In this document: positions 7,127-16,342 of the stretch, piece after piece | Position numbering within the stretch: the first letter of the stretch is position 1 | Layout: every line of letters starts with the position of its first letter | Program-made: the position numbers and the translations under genes | Notes under the pieces: model-generated | Databases searched by the model: none | Told to the model about the DNA's origin: nothing | The model's input: the letters and a program-made list of their open reading frames with translations, nothing else | Origin: CBDFLS01 sp965249185 | GTDB lineage: Bacteria > Chloroflexota > Dehalococcoidia > Lucifugimonadales > Australimonadaceae | NCBI GenBank assembly: GCA_965249185.1 | Contig: CBDFLS010000001.1 | Coordinates: forward strand, 1 to 64,000 | Reading direction: 5' to 3' | Length of the DNA: 64,000 nt

Positions 7127-9430
7127 ATGGACCTCGCTCAGTTCATCGACACCTACCGAGACGCAATAGCTCAGCGGGTGGTGGAGTCCTACCCGCCCCT
7201 CTACCGGCCCTCTCAGAACGGCGTCGGCCTGCCCCAACTCCTACGCTCCCCCCTGGGGGCGCAGGCCGACGCCATACGGGGTGTGACCCTCTCCCTCAAG
7301 GCCCACCAGGGCACAAACATCGTGGGGGAGATGGGCACCGGCAAGACCTTCCTCGGCGCATCGGCAGCCTACGCCGCTGGCTTCCAGCGGGTGCTCGTCC
7401 TCACACCCCCGCACCTGACCCGGAAGTGGAAGCGGGAGGTCGAGCAGACGGTGCCCAAGGCCCGCGTCGCCATCGTCGCCTCCATCACCGACCTGGAGAA
7501 GCTGCGCCTCTCCACCGGCCCAGGACCCCTCTTCGCCATCATGTCAAGAGAACGGGCGAAGCTCTCCTACCGCTGGCGGGCGGCGTACATCGAGCGGTGG
7601 GCCACAGCCAGGGGCGGGCTGGTCCGAGACGAGGAGACGGGGGAACCCTTCAAGGTGCCCTGCTGCCCCCTCTGCGCCAGCCAGATCGTGGACAAGGACG
7701 GTGTGCCCCTGACCGCCGAGGAGATGGGGCGCAAGCGGCGCACCTGCGCTGGGTGCGGCTCCGCCCTCTGGCAAGCCGACCCCAACGGGCCGAAGCGATA
7801 CCCGCTCGCCGACTACATCAAGAAGCGGATGAAGGGCTTCTTCGAGCTGCTCGTAACAGACGAGGTGCATGAGTACAAAGGAAGGGGCTCCGCCCAGGGC
7901 ATCGCAGCGGGCGTCCTCGCCGACTCCTGCGGGCGCTCCCTCACCCTGACCGGCACCCTCTCTGGAGGGTATTCGAGCACCTTGTTCCACCTGCTCTACC
8001 GGTTCAGCCCGGCCATCAGGACGGAGTTCGGGCGCTCCGAGGAGGGAAGGTGGATATCCCGCTACGGCTTCGAGGAGCACACCATCGGCAAGGACGACGA
8101 CGACTCGGTGGAGGACGGACGGTTCAGCCGTAGGCGGAGATACCGCAAGGTGGTGCGGGAACGGCCGGGGCTCGCCCCAGCCGCCCTGTTTCACCTCATA
8201 GGCAATAGCGTGTTCCTCAGACTCTCCGACGTGGCATCGGGGCTGCCTCCCTACGAGGAGCAGGTGATGCTGTGCGGGATGGACTCCGAGCCCGATGCCA
8301 TCGGCTACACCCAGCGGGGAGCCTACGGCACCCTCTTCGAGAAGCTGCGGGCTGCATTAACCGATGCACTGGCCAAGGGCTCACGGAAGCTCCTGTCCAC
8401 CTATCTTCAGTCGCTGCTGGCCTACCCCGACGGCTGCACGCGGGGCGAGACCGTCTTCGACCCGGAGTCGGGGGACGTGCTCGTCCAGGTGCCGCCCCTC
8501 TCCGAGGAGAAACTGTATCCAAAGGAGAAGGCACTGCTGGACCTGGTGGCAACGGAAAGAATGGAGGGGAGGAGAGTGTTGGTCTACGCCACCCATACCG
8601 GAACAAGGGACGTAACCGAAAGGATGAGCGACATCCTGGCGAAGCACGGATTCCGGGTGGCGGTGATGAAGGCCGATGCCGTGGCCCCGGACCGGAGGGA
8701 GGCGTGGGTGGAGCAGAAGGTCAAGGAGGGCATCGACGTCCTGATCTGCCACCCACGTCTGGTGCAGACGGGCCTCGACCTGATCGACTTCCCAACGATT
8801 GTTTGGGCGGAAACGGATTACAGCGTCTACACCATGCGGCAGGCGTCGCGCCGCTCCTGGCGCATCGGACAGACCCGGCCCGTCAAGGTCGTGTTCATGG
8901 CCTACAGGGGCACCCTCCAGGCCGACGCATTGAAGCTGGTGGCCCAGAAGCTGCAAAGTTCCCTGGCCGTAGAGGGGGAGCTGCCCGAGGATGGCCTCGC
9001 GGCCTATGGGGATGACGGGGACGACCTGATGCTGGCCCTGGCAAGAAAGATCGTGAACGGAGAAGAGGATGAGGAGTCGGTGGAGGCGGTCTTCGCCCAG
9101 GCGAGGGAGGCCGAAGCCAGCGGCGAAGAGCTGCTGGTGGACGAGGAGTGGCACGCGGTGGAGTTGGAAGCCGAGACGGTGCCGGTTGTGATCGAGACGC
9201 ATCGGAACGGAGCCAGCCACGCCGCCAAGGTGGACGCGGGCAACGGTCATCACGACGAAGCCCCTGAGACACAGCGGTCGCTCTTCTCCTGGGCAGAGTT
9301 CATGGCCGAGGAGCCGGCGAAGCCGGCCAGAAGAAACGGGAAGCCCACGCCCGCGACCCTCTCGATGTTCGAGTGGGCGCTGAGCTTGGAGGAAGAAAAG
9401 GAGGAGGAGAGGGCCGGCGCTAGGCGTTGA
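7127..9430 (+). CDS. SNF2/DEAD-like superfamily 2 helicase
   Basis: This is a 767-residue protein; ATG 7127 follows AAGGAAGGAGACGACCA. Walker A GEMGTGKT (67-74), the motif Ia region VLTPPHLTRKWKREVEQ, DEVH Walker B near residue 245, SLTLTGTLSGG motif III, and the C-terminal helicase lobe ending in QASRRSWRIGQTRPV (about 570-585) match SNF2-like and phage/plasmid SF2 ATPases. A zinc-binding insertion, CCPLC then CAGC (about 178-210), interrupts the first lobe. The last 150 residues are acidic and probably disordered. It is the last gene of the module, and a perfect 11-bp hairpin follows. It probably remodels or unwinds DNA during element replication. Confidence 0.85.
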   Translation: MDLAQFIDTYRDAIAQRVVESYPPLYRPSQNGVGLPQLLRSPLGAQADAIRGVTLSLKAHQGTNIVGEMGTGKTFLGASAAYAAGFQRVLVLTPPHLTRKWKREVEQTVPKARVAIVASITDLEKLRLSTGPGPLFAIMSRERAKLSYRWRAAYIERWATARGGLVRDEETGEPFKVPCCPLCASQIVDKDGVPLTAEEMGRKRRTCAGCGSALWQADPNGPKRYPLADYIKKRMKGFFELLVTDEVHEYKGRGSAQGIAAGVLADSCGRSLTLTGTLSGGYSSTLFHLLYRFSPAIRTEFGRSEEGRWISRYGFEEHTIGKDDDDSVEDGRFSRRRRYRKVVRERPGLAPAALFHLIGNSVFLRLSDVASGLPPYEEQVMLCGMDSEPDAIGYTQRGAYGTLFEKLRAALTDALAKGSRKLLSTYLQSLLAYPDGCTRGETVFDPESGDVLVQVPPLSEEKLYPKEKALLDLVATERMEGRRVLVYATHTGTRDVTERMSDILAKHGFRVAVMKADAVAPDRREAWVEQKVKEGIDVLICHPRLVQTGLDLIDFPTIVWAETDYSVYTMRQASRRSWRIGQTRPVKVVFMAYRGTLQADALKLVAQKLQSSLAVEGELPEDGLAAYGDDGDDLMLALARKIVNGEEDEESVEAVFAQAREAEASGEELLVDEEWHAVELEAETVPVVIETHRNGASHAAKVDAGNGHHDEAPETQRSLFSWAEFMAEEPAKPARRNGKPTPATLSMFEWALSLEEEKEEERAGARR

Positions 9431-9440
9431 CCAGAACTAC

Positions 9441-9479
9441 ACAGGGGGACCACTGCGGATGTAGCAGCGGTCCCCCTGT
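9441..9479 (+). terminator. strong hairpin at the end of the replication module
   Basis: ACAGGGGGACC (9441-9451) pairs perfectly with GGTCCCCCTGT (9469-9479). The inner CTGC/GCAG can extend the stem. It terminates the helicase transcript and lies just before the repeated 16-mer at 9498. Confidence 0.65.
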
Positions 9480-9497
9480 TCCATCCATATATGCGAC

Positions 9498-9513
9498 CCC
9501 TTTTTTGTTGCCC
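9498..9513. repeat. 16-bp direct repeat CCCTTTTTTGTTGCCC, left copy
   Basis: It is identical to 55858-55873. Both copies sit just downstream of a CAGGGG-stem hairpin and a short AT-rich ATATG stretch. Gene content changes from element-like to chromosome-like immediately to the right in both places. It could be an element terminus or attachment-like site, or a shared terminator tail. Confidence 0.6.
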
Positions 9514-9583
9514 GAATTCATCATTGCTCTTCCATGCATTGGAAGCAGCGTCCAGAGTCCATGCCCAGGGCCGGGCGGTAGGG

Positions 9584-10246
9584 CTATTGCTTTACGACCT
9601 GAATCTCGATTTCCCTGACCAGGAATCCGTCCCCCAATCTAAGGGGGATGCCCCAAGAGTCGTTCATCAACATTACTAGCTCGAACCCGTCGCCGCTATA
9701 CAGAACCCCACGCGCATTCTCTTCGCAATCGCCGTTGAAGCACACTGTCGCACTGCTGACTACTTGGGATTTCGAGAGCCCCGGGGTGTCGTCCATGGAG
9801 TTAGGCGTTGCCAAAGCGTAAGCGAAAGCCGAGTTCGGCACGAAGATGCTGTCCTCGGAGACGGCGCTCTCCTCCATGCTGCCATCCATTGCATCGTACT
9901 CGTCGATAGCTCTGCCATCCAACCTCGTGTACGAGCCGACGTTACTCCCGACGCCATACCGGCCAAGGTCGACCGACGGAGACTCGATCACGGTGTCGAC
10001 CCATTCAGTCTCCGACTGGTATTCGAGGCGATGCAACTCCTTAAAGGGCTCGATAGAGCGCTCCCCGACGGAAATGGAGGGGCCGTACACTTCGTACACC
10101 ATCGTCATGCTTGGAAGCAGATTACCTGAACTGGCCTGAACCCCAGCTTGGTCCGTGTATACAAGCAAAGAAACTACGAACAGTGCTGTAAGCGCTGCTC
10201 CCAACACCAAGAAGGTTGGCTTGCTCTTTATCGTCCATTTAGTCAT
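9584..10246 (-). CDS. membrane-anchored extracytoplasmic protein
   Basis: A start at ATG 10246 gives 220 residues, with GCGAGGACGAAGT upstream; an earlier in-frame codon at 10270 would add MSESEDEV. One N-terminal membrane segment (about residues 10-31, FLVLGAALTALFVVSLLVY) is followed by an acidic ectodomain. A single Cys pair (VCFNGDC) is present. No family is recognised. Similar layouts recur in this window (12603, 18843, 57104), suggesting a host fond of short secreted proteins. Confidence 0.65.
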   Translation of the reverse strand: MTKWTIKSKPTFLVLGAALTALFVVSLLVYTDQAGVQASSGNLLPSMTMVYEVYGPSISVGERSIEPFKELHRLEYQSETEWVDTVIESPSVDLGRYGVGSNVGSYTRLDGRAIDEYDAMDGSMEESAVSEDSIFVPNSAFAYALATPNSMDDTPGLSKSQVVSSATVCFNGDCEENARGVLYSGDGFELVMLMNDSWGIPLRLGDGFLVREIEIQVVKQ

Positions 10247-10251
10247 TACTT

Positions 10252-10410
10252 CGTCCTCGCTTTCACTCAAGGAAGTGATTGTGATAGGGTCCTGAGTACT
10301 CGGCCCAATCCGAAGCCAGAGTCAAAACATTGTCCTCGCTTTCACTCAAGGAAGTGACTGTGGTAGGGTCCTGAGTACCCGGCCCAATCCTGAGCCAGAG
10401 TCAAATATTT
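10252..10410. repeat. tandem duplication of about 80 bp upstream of the 9584 gene
   Basis: GTCCTCGCTTTCACTCAAGG starts at 10252 and again at 10332, and the two copies differ at only a few positions over about 75 bp. The unit carries the ribosome-binding region and a TTGACT box on the minus strand, so the 5' region of the 9584 gene has been duplicated. Confidence 0.8.
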
Positions 10411-10519
10411 CTTATACCGGAGACGGTTCTTAACTGATGCATTTGCACTATCTTCCTTCAAGAGATTCCGGTATTCAGCCCGGATGAGGTGGAGTCGACA
10501 CAGGCGGAGGCGAAAGGCG

Positions 10520-11284
10520 CTAGATCAGACCGAGACGCTGGGCGGCGAGCACCGCGCCCAGCTTCGTCTTCGCCTGCACCTTCCCCCGGGCATTGCTGAA
10601 GTGGTTGCGAACAGTGTTGCTGCTAACGTGCAGCTCAGCAGCGATCTCCTTGGTCTCAAGTCCCAGGGCCAGAAGATGCAACACTTCCACCTCACGGGCC
10701 GTCAGGGGACTGACCCGTCTGAGTGCCGCTTGTGTGATCGGGTCCGCTGATGGTGCCGACGTACTCCCTTTCAGCAGCACATTCTGGACGGAACTGGCGA
10801 CCCTTCTAGCCCGTTCGTCATCTGCCTCGACGTGGAACAGGTGTACCAGTATCGAATCATTGGATCGGGTGGCCGGAATCGTTATTGGGGTGATAGTAGC
10901 TCGCATTCGGCGACCTGAGGCGCAGAGCATCCGAACGTGGACTACCGGCGGGATGCACCCTTCCCTGGCGAGCCGGATGGAGGGGCAGCTCTCGATGCAT
11001 ATAGGGGTCGAACCCTCCTCGGGCAGGTTTCGTAAGATCTCGTAGCATCGACGTCCGATCAAGTTTTCCGCTTTATGGCCGAGAATCCGCTCGGCGCTGG
11101 GGTTCCAGAACAAGATGGTCTGGCTCATGTCCACGGCATAGGCACCGTATGGCGCTTGGTTCAACAGGTCAAGGATGCCAATGGTCGTCAACGAGAAACT
11201 CCAGCCCACCGCATATGGAATGGCCGCACCCCAATGCTGTAAGCGCCGATCTCGTGGCCCGGTTCCTGAAGTACAGAGAGGCAT
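10520..11284 (-). CDS. PAS-domain LuxR-type transcription regulator
   Basis: This is a 254-residue reading frame. An N-terminal PAS domain runs from about residue 38 (LLNQAPYGAYAVDMSQTILF, WNPSAERILGH) to about 150 and includes several Cys residues (CYEIL, CIESCPS). The C-terminal 60 residues are a LuxR/GerE helix-turn-helix: LTAREVEVLHLLALG, then IAAELHVSSNTVRNHF. The first 30 residues do not look like PAS, and a TTG codon near LTTIGILDLL is an alternative start. It is a one-component regulator with an unknown signal. It is transcribed divergently from the degraded DNA to its right. Confidence 0.85.
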   Translation of the reverse strand: MPLCTSGTGPRDRRLQHWGAAIPYAVGWSFSLTTIGILDLLNQAPYGAYAVDMSQTILFWNPSAERILGHKAENLIGRRCYEILRNLPEEGSTPICIESCPSIRLAREGCIPPVVHVRMLCASGRRMRATITPITIPATRSNDSILVHLFHVEADDERARRVASSVQNVLLKGSTSAPSADPITQAALRRVSPLTAREVEVLHLLALGLETKEIAAELHVSSNTVRNHFSNARGKVQAKTKLGAVLAAQRLGLI

Positions 11285-11618
11285 GACGACGGCCGCTGCC
11301 CTTCAAGCAGAGCAAGGCGGCGGCGGATATCACACGGCCCTTTCTTCTTGGCGTAACCCACCGTATGAAACGTCATGTTGCGCTGCTCCCTTCGCTCAGC
11401 TCCGGCCTATCGGCCCCCGAGAGGGCCTTCCTGCAAATATCCAGGTGTCCCCCATCACAGAAATCTGCCAAAGGCAATACGAATCGCAGCTGGGCATGGC
11501 GTCACCGGTTAGCGCCACAGCCAACTGCTTCTTAAGAGCCTGAGTGAGTTTTTCCTGTCGCTAGGAACCTATTATAGCAGGACTACTACAGGAAAGATAT
11601 TAGTCAGCTGCCTCCTAG
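11285..11618. other. stretch without a recognisable gene
   Basis: Only short low-quality frames are present. It contains the upstream region of the PAS-LuxR gene and direct flanks of degraded DNA. I see no RNA gene. Confidence 0.5.
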
Positions 11619-11843
11619 TCCGACCCCCACTCAAACAGGGAGAGCGACTACACTGTCCTCTACCATGAGGTCGGAGGAGTCAATGCCAAGCTACTTGTCT
11701 CCACGGACGTCTCCGGAGGGTTCGCCGGCATCAGCTTCCCCAGGTTCGACGGACCTAGCCTCATCGCTTATGGTCACGATCTCACCCGGGAGCAGCTGCT
11801 AACTGCCATTGGCGTCTTCAAGACCATCCATGGAATCGAATAG
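11619..11843 (+). pseudogene. 3' remnant of an unidentified protein gene
   Basis: A 74-codon open frame without a usable start ends at TAG 11841. The peptide (HEVGGVNAKLLVSTDVSGGF, then ISFPRFDG, LTREQLLTAIGVFKTI) has normal protein-like composition and a sensible C-terminal helix. It is bounded upstream by an in-frame stop. It is best read as the tail of a truncated gene. Confidence 0.45.
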
Positions 11844-12030
11844 CATGGCCGATACTGAGACGACTCAGAAGTTCATGTCGGCTGGCTTCTTTGGGTTATA
11901 CCCTACATCCTGGCGTGAAGTTGCGCTCTCGAACCTAGTAAACTGAGATCACATTCAAAGTCTCAGTAGCCCGGCTCACGGAGTGGACCATTCGGTGGTA
12001 TTGACCTGCTCCCCGGATTAGGTCTAGGGA

Positions 12031-12363
12031 TCCTTAGAGTCCGACCGGCGTTTTCCTGACCATCTGTTGTGCGAACTCCTCTGGTGTCCGGTTGCCCAGG
12101 GCGCTGTGGGGCCGGATGGCATTGTAGTCGTCTCGCCAGGTCGCCACGATGCGCTGGGCAGCGGGCAAGCTCATGAACCAGTGCTCGTTGAGACACTCGT
12201 CGCGGAGCTGTCCGTTGAAGCTCTCGATGAATGCGTTCTGGATGGGCTTGCCGGGGTCGATGAAGTGCAGTCGCACCGCTCCGGTAGGGCCCATGCATCC
12301 AAGACCCTTCCGGCGAATTCGGGGCCGTTGTCCACGATGACCTGGAGCTACAGCCGTAGTCAT
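12031..12363 (-). pseudogene. IS3-family transposase OrfB, degraded 3' fragment
   Basis: The peptide IDPGKPIQNAFIESFNGQLR followed by DECLNEHWF and YNAIRPHSALGNRTPEEFA is the C-terminal part of the IS3-group DDE integrase, including the catalytic Glu (FIESFNG). Just upstream, the second Asp motif (VDNGPEFA) is found only in another frame, so a frameshift separates them. The 5' two-thirds of the element is missing. It is not functional. Confidence 0.85.
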
Positions 12364-12602
12364 AGGAAACGCGTAGTCGCATCCTCACTGTAGCAAGCCA
12401 TGGGAGCTTGTCAAAAAGACTGTGCGGTATCAGCGGTCTTGGGCCTATCTCAGAGCGTGCAGGGGAGCTGCCAACGCATCTCTACTCGACGACCATGGGA
12501 GCCGCTTTGGATCAGGAGAGCGGCGACCCCCCGGGCTACGCCAGCCCGTATCAAATCATATGCATCAAGGTGTGAGCCGGGGGATCGGCTACAGCACCTC
12601 CT
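12364..12602. other. intergenic region without a gene
   Basis: Nothing convincing is seen on either strand between the IS3 fragment and the end of the membrane-protein gene. Confidence 0.5.
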
Positions 12603-13286
12603 CTATTCGTCTACCAACAAATTGGTGTCGCCAAGCGGAGAGGCTGGCACCCTGTCGTGTGTAGCAAGGGCCACCATCGCTGCGAAGCTAGCGGGATTGG
12701 CGTCAGGTGCGAAGGTAGGTTCCGGACGGGCGCCGCCGTATTGGACGACTGTAGGCCCTGAAACGTCAACCAGCGCCCACGGGCCCAGGAAGCTGTAGCT
12801 CTTGTCGTCGGGGTTTCGGCTGAGGAAGAACACGAACTCGTCCCCGACGTCGGGCAGCGATATCCGCAGTGGTGATGACCCGCGCTTGCTCTTGAACCCC
12901 TTGAGCTTGATCACGAGGTTGTCACGAACCAGACCATCGTCCAAGACTACCACATCAGGGGCGATGCTGTAGTACGTGTAGGGATATTCAGCAGGTTGGG
13001 GCACATCCCGCTGATCAGTGTTTTCTGAAGCGCCGTATGGTCCCTCGATACGCTCGGCAAGAATGCTGTCGATGCGACCGATGACGATGGCGTCGGACCG
13101 ATTGACCAGCGTCTGTATGCTGCCCGGCTCCGGTGCCCAAACGGCGAGGCTAGCTCCAACGAGTGGGTTCGCAGCATTCTGGGCAGAGACGATCAAGAAA
13201 TATAGAGCGAGGACGACCATCACCACTGTGACGAGCGGGAGTAGGAATCGGGCTGGCGTTTTGAGTCTTCCGGATGATGCTTCCAC
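12603..13286 (-). CDS. membrane-anchored extracytoplasmic protein, protease partner
   Basis: I chose GTG 13286 because TTAAGGAGACTCTC precedes it, giving 227 residues. An upstream TTG frame has no ribosome-binding site. One membrane segment (RFLLPLVTVVMVVLALYFLI) is followed by an ectodomain with IQTLVNRSDAIVIGRIDSI, a central VVVLDDGLVRDNLVIKLKG strand pair, and VGDEFVFFLSRNPDDKSYSF. The same pattern (exposed or bound state, then D/G-rich strands, then VLFLF) appears in the lipoprotein at 57104, and both follow a matrixin gene. The gap to the protease gene is about 55 bp, so they are likely an operon. Function unknown; partner, substrate or inhibitor are possible. Confidence 0.7.
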   Translation of the reverse strand: MEASSGRLKTPARFLLPLVTVVMVVLALYFLIVSAQNAANPLVGASLAVWAPEPGSIQTLVNRSDAIVIGRIDSILAERIEGPYGASENTDQRDVPQPAEYPYTYYSIAPDVVVLDDGLVRDNLVIKLKGFKSKRGSSPLRISLPDVGDEFVFFLSRNPDDKSYSFLGPWALVDVSGPTVVQYGGARPEPTFAPDANPASFAAMVALATHDRVPASPLGDTNLLVDE

Positions 13287-13341
13287 GAGAGTCTCCTTAA
13301 ATGAGGGATTTTGTGCCTCGGGCAACCCGAACAAACCTGGG

Positions 13342-13935
13342 TTAATACTTGCTGTTCACGTCCGACCTGTCGTGACTGGTTAGCACTCCCCAGACCGAAC
13401 CCGAGCAGGCGTTTATCCACATCACGGAAGCGGTGGAACATGCGACGTGGTCCAGACCCCACACATGGCCCATTTCGTGCCGGGCGTAGTAAGCGACAAG
13501 GTTTGTAGCGTACGAGTGGGTATTGTAGTAAATGTATGAGAAATCGACTTTATGGTTGGTCTCATTGCAGTAGCCATTCAGCACGTGGTCGTCATCAGAG
13601 CATGGCTCCATTTGTGACAGCGGATCTGCCCAGGCGGGAGGCTCCGACGACCCGTAGTTCCCGTCGTAGTGAATCACATTGCCGCAGTTTCCATTCGGTG
13701 TGCATCGATTAACGTTAAGGTCAGTATTGTTGTCGTAGTCATCAGCGGCGGAGTGAACATCCGTACTTTGAGGAATTCGGCTCTCGACGGTAATCGTGTC
13801 GTCAGTATCCCAAATGAAACTGGGAGAATAATTGTGAGCCATCGCTTTGGGCACTGTCAGCAGTAGAATTACCGCACTGCCTAACAGGGGTAGGACCTGG
13901 AAAAATATCATTGGCCGGGCAAAAAGAGAAGCCAT
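13342..13935 (-). CDS. secreted matrixin-like zinc metalloprotease
   Basis: This is a 197-residue protein; ATG 13935 follows CGGAGGTACTTGAGCA. A signal peptide covers about residues 1-33 (hydrophobic core VLPLLGSAVILLL, then AMA-H). The metzincin zinc site HEMGHVWGLDH gives H153, E154, H157 and H163. The Met-turn follows at SVMW (M172). Six Cys are spread through the mature part. Size fits the minimal catalytic domain of matrixins without a propeptide or C-terminal domain. It is presumably exported and cleaves extracellular protein. Confidence 0.85.
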   Translation of the reverse strand: MASLFARPMIFFQVLPLLGSAVILLLTVPKAMAHNYSPSFIWDTDDTITVESRIPQSTDVHSAADDYDNNTDLNVNRCTPNGNCGNVIHYDGNYGSSEPPAWADPLSQMEPCSDDDHVLNGYCNETNHKVDFSYIYYNTHSYATNLVAYYARHEMGHVWGLDHVACSTASVMWINACSGSVWGVLTSHDRSDVNSKY

Positions 13936-15340
13936 TGCTCAAGTACCTCCGTTGGCGAAATGATTAGGAATCATCAGGTTCAGAAATTTGCATCCATCGG
14001 CATTGAAGTCGTCTTGTCCTAATTGAATGGGAGTGTTTCTAATTCGTCGCCATATCTCTGACGCGCATCGTTGGCGACCCACTACTGACCAATGGGCTTC
14101 GTCGCCATCTCCCCTTAAACGTTGGCAACTCTAAAGATATCACTGTTGTGAGCCGACCGCATGATACATTTGTATCATATTTGACAACGGATTCTGGACC
14201 CTGCAACAGGTCAGGGGGAAGTGAACACAGTTGGAAGGTCTCAGAACCTGAGACCCAAAGGGTATGGCGACTCATGTGCCTCGTCTCATCGGAGGTAATG
14301 AGTGATGAGGCCCAAAAAGTCTGCGAGCAGGCCAGAGACGAGTTTCGCCCCCTGCTGCTCGCGTCGTGACGCATTGAGGAGAACCCCCGCTGGGCGAGGA
14401 CGTGACTATAGCTGCACGTCGCGTCGATAAATGACTATCCATACTATGCGTTCACCATGCGGCGGCGTAGCCTTCCCCAAAGGACAAGAAGCTACTTGTA
14501 ATGCTCAGAAGCTGGCCCACACGAAGATTCCCACCGCTGAGCGTATCGGGCACAGGTGACTACTCACTAGGCCGCCTGGCTAGTCCATGCCACCAGTTGA
14601 GACAAACGAATCCATGAACATATAATCTCCGACACAAGTTTTTTGAGACACATGATATAATGGTTCGCTAACCTTGAAATAGCTTCTTTAGAAAACACCC
14701 GTCATACAGCGAGGACGTCAGCGATGAAGGCTGCGGCAATTTCCTCTATGGTGTTTGGGCAGAGAATGAATATCCCGACGATACAGAGGCGTCTCAATTC
14801 GGCGGTTTTACGACCTATGTGTACGTTTGTGATGAATAGACGAGTTTGAGGTTGAGTAACGGAGGGGCTTCTCCGATTGAGATGGAGGTTTGCTTAGAGG
14901 TAGAAGTTTCTGGCTCGTTGGGATGAGGTGAGCAATTCAGAGACCGCATCGTGAACGATCTGGCATGAGCCGGGCCAGCCACCGTTTGAAGACTAGACTC
15001 CTGCCCTGCGCCGTATGCGTGGGGCTTCTTCTTTATTAACGGGGGTCATTGCCTATATTAGGTGAGCCCTGACGGCATCTGGGAGTAGATGGGCACTAGT
15101 TCGCTTAGGAGACGCTAGTTCATGGAACGGAATTGACAGTTGAAGCGTATACCTAATTAGAACGGGAGTCCAGCTGATGAGAGTGCTGAGCGACTGAGAG
15201 CCGTGGACCAACGTAGCCGCTGATACAGAATTTGCTTGGAGAAAGAAGGGGCAGAATTATACTCCCCGGGAACTATTCCTCCGGCAAGAGCGTCCTATTT
15301 AGAGAAAGTATTCGATTCTCGACTTAATGGGGGTGGCATC
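13936..15340. other. long region with no intact gene
   Basis: About 1.4 kb of lower-GC DNA carries only short frames. The one protein-like stretch is 14679-14839 (listed separately). No tRNA, IS end or CRISPR-like repeat is visible. It may be decayed coding sequence plus the promoter of the lipoprotein at 15341. Confidence 0.5.
14679..14839 (+). pseudogene. possible C-terminal remnant of a secreted protein
   Basis: A 53-codon frame without a start ends at TAG 14837. It encodes SEDVSDEGCGNFLYGVWAEN and then GGFTTYVYVCDE, an acidic, aromatic, two-Cys peptide like the tails of small exported proteins nearby. Family unknown. Confidence 0.3.
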
Positions 15341-16093
15341 ATGCGACTTCTAGGAGCCATCGTAGTTGGAATGGTGGCCTTGACGGTAGCTGCCTGCGGA
15401 AGCTCCACACCAACGCCTACCAGCGATGTGGAGTGGGCCGGTGGGGCAGGGACTCAGGTAGAGACGCCATCAAGCACACCAACAGCTATGATTGACGCCG
15501 GTTCTGGCGCTGGGACGCCGCTCCAGACAGAGGTGTCATCAAGCACACCAACGCCTACCAGCGATGTGGAGTGGGCCGGTGGAGCAGGGACTCAGGTAGA
15601 GACGCCATCAAGCACACCAACAGCTACAGGTGAAGTGGGGTCGGACACTGTGTCGCCGACACAGGCAGAGACACCATCAGGTACAGCAGGGACAACTCCA
15701 ACTCCAGCCAGCGCTCCGGTAGTCGGACAATCGGAACCTGCCGTGGACCATGAGGCTCGGGACGCACAGCGTCTAAGAGAGGTCATGGAAGAGTTTCCTG
15801 AAAGGATGAAGACGTGGATAGACCAAGATACCATCGTGTACTTGCTTAATCGCCATCCTCACGGCAGTGAAGGAGATTTGATCGCTGTAGCCCTATACCT
15901 GCCAACTAGGACAGTCAAGAACTATGAACTTGTAATAGACGGTAATGGCCAGGCTAGCATTACCCTATATTCGGAAAGAACGTCCGACTCTCCTGAAGGC
16001 AGAGCGGCTTCCCTGCGGCTAGAAGAAGACCCAAGAGTCGCGGACGCAGCACTCCACCTTCTGACGACCGTAAAACGATGGTCCAAGAATTGA
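15341..16093 (+). CDS. lipoprotein with duplicated Ser/Thr/Pro-rich linker
   Basis: ATG 15341 follows a G-rich stretch and gives 250 residues. The signal ends in a lipobox, LTVAAC. After the lipid-anchored Cys comes a low-complexity linker in which a unit of about 40 residues (STPTPTSDVEWAGGAGTQVE and following) occurs twice, nearly identical at the DNA level (about 15406-15490 and 15541-15625). The C-terminal 120 residues form a globular domain (about 160-250) with an FPERMKTWIDQDTIVY-type helix. Function unknown; probably a cell-surface protein. Confidence 0.75.
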   Translation: MRLLGAIVVGMVALTVAACGSSTPTPTSDVEWAGGAGTQVETPSSTPTAMIDAGSGAGTPLQTEVSSSTPTPTSDVEWAGGAGTQVETPSSTPTATGEVGSDTVSPTQAETPSGTAGTTPTPASAPVVGQSEPAVDHEARDAQRLREVMEEFPERMKTWIDQDTIVYLLNRHPHGSEGDLIAVALYLPTRTVKNYELVIDGNGQASITLYSERTSDSPEGRAASLRLEEDPRVADAALHLLTTVKRWSKN

Positions 16094-16342
16094 TGCTTCG
16101 CATTCTGAGGGAGACCACCTGTAATGTCAGCGTTGTTCTTCGTTGAGGCTTTCGGGGAGCTGCAACGGTTTTGGTCGAGCCTCACAGCTTTACGGCCAAT
16201 CGAAAAGTTCGCAGTTCAGTACACGTAGGCCCACCAAACTGGACAAAATCAAGAACCTTCACATTGAGATTCAGGCTAGCAGCCTGACATGGACCTTGGG
16301 CTAGGAATGCCCTGATGATCCCAAGAGAGGAAGCCGCGACGT
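16094..16342. other. intergenic region with a dispersed 30-bp motif
   Basis: It contains AGCTTTACGGCCAATCGAAA and AGTTCGCAGTT (16187-16218), nearly repeated at 58321-58352. No gene is seen. Confidence 0.4.

Noticed and set aside
8381..9253. 290-residue minus-strand frame
   Set aside because: It is the antisense shadow of the helicase gene, with no ribosome-binding site or recognised domain.
14039..14374. 111-residue minus-strand frame
   Set aside because: Composition is not protein-like, there is no ribosome-binding site, and it lies in a decayed region.
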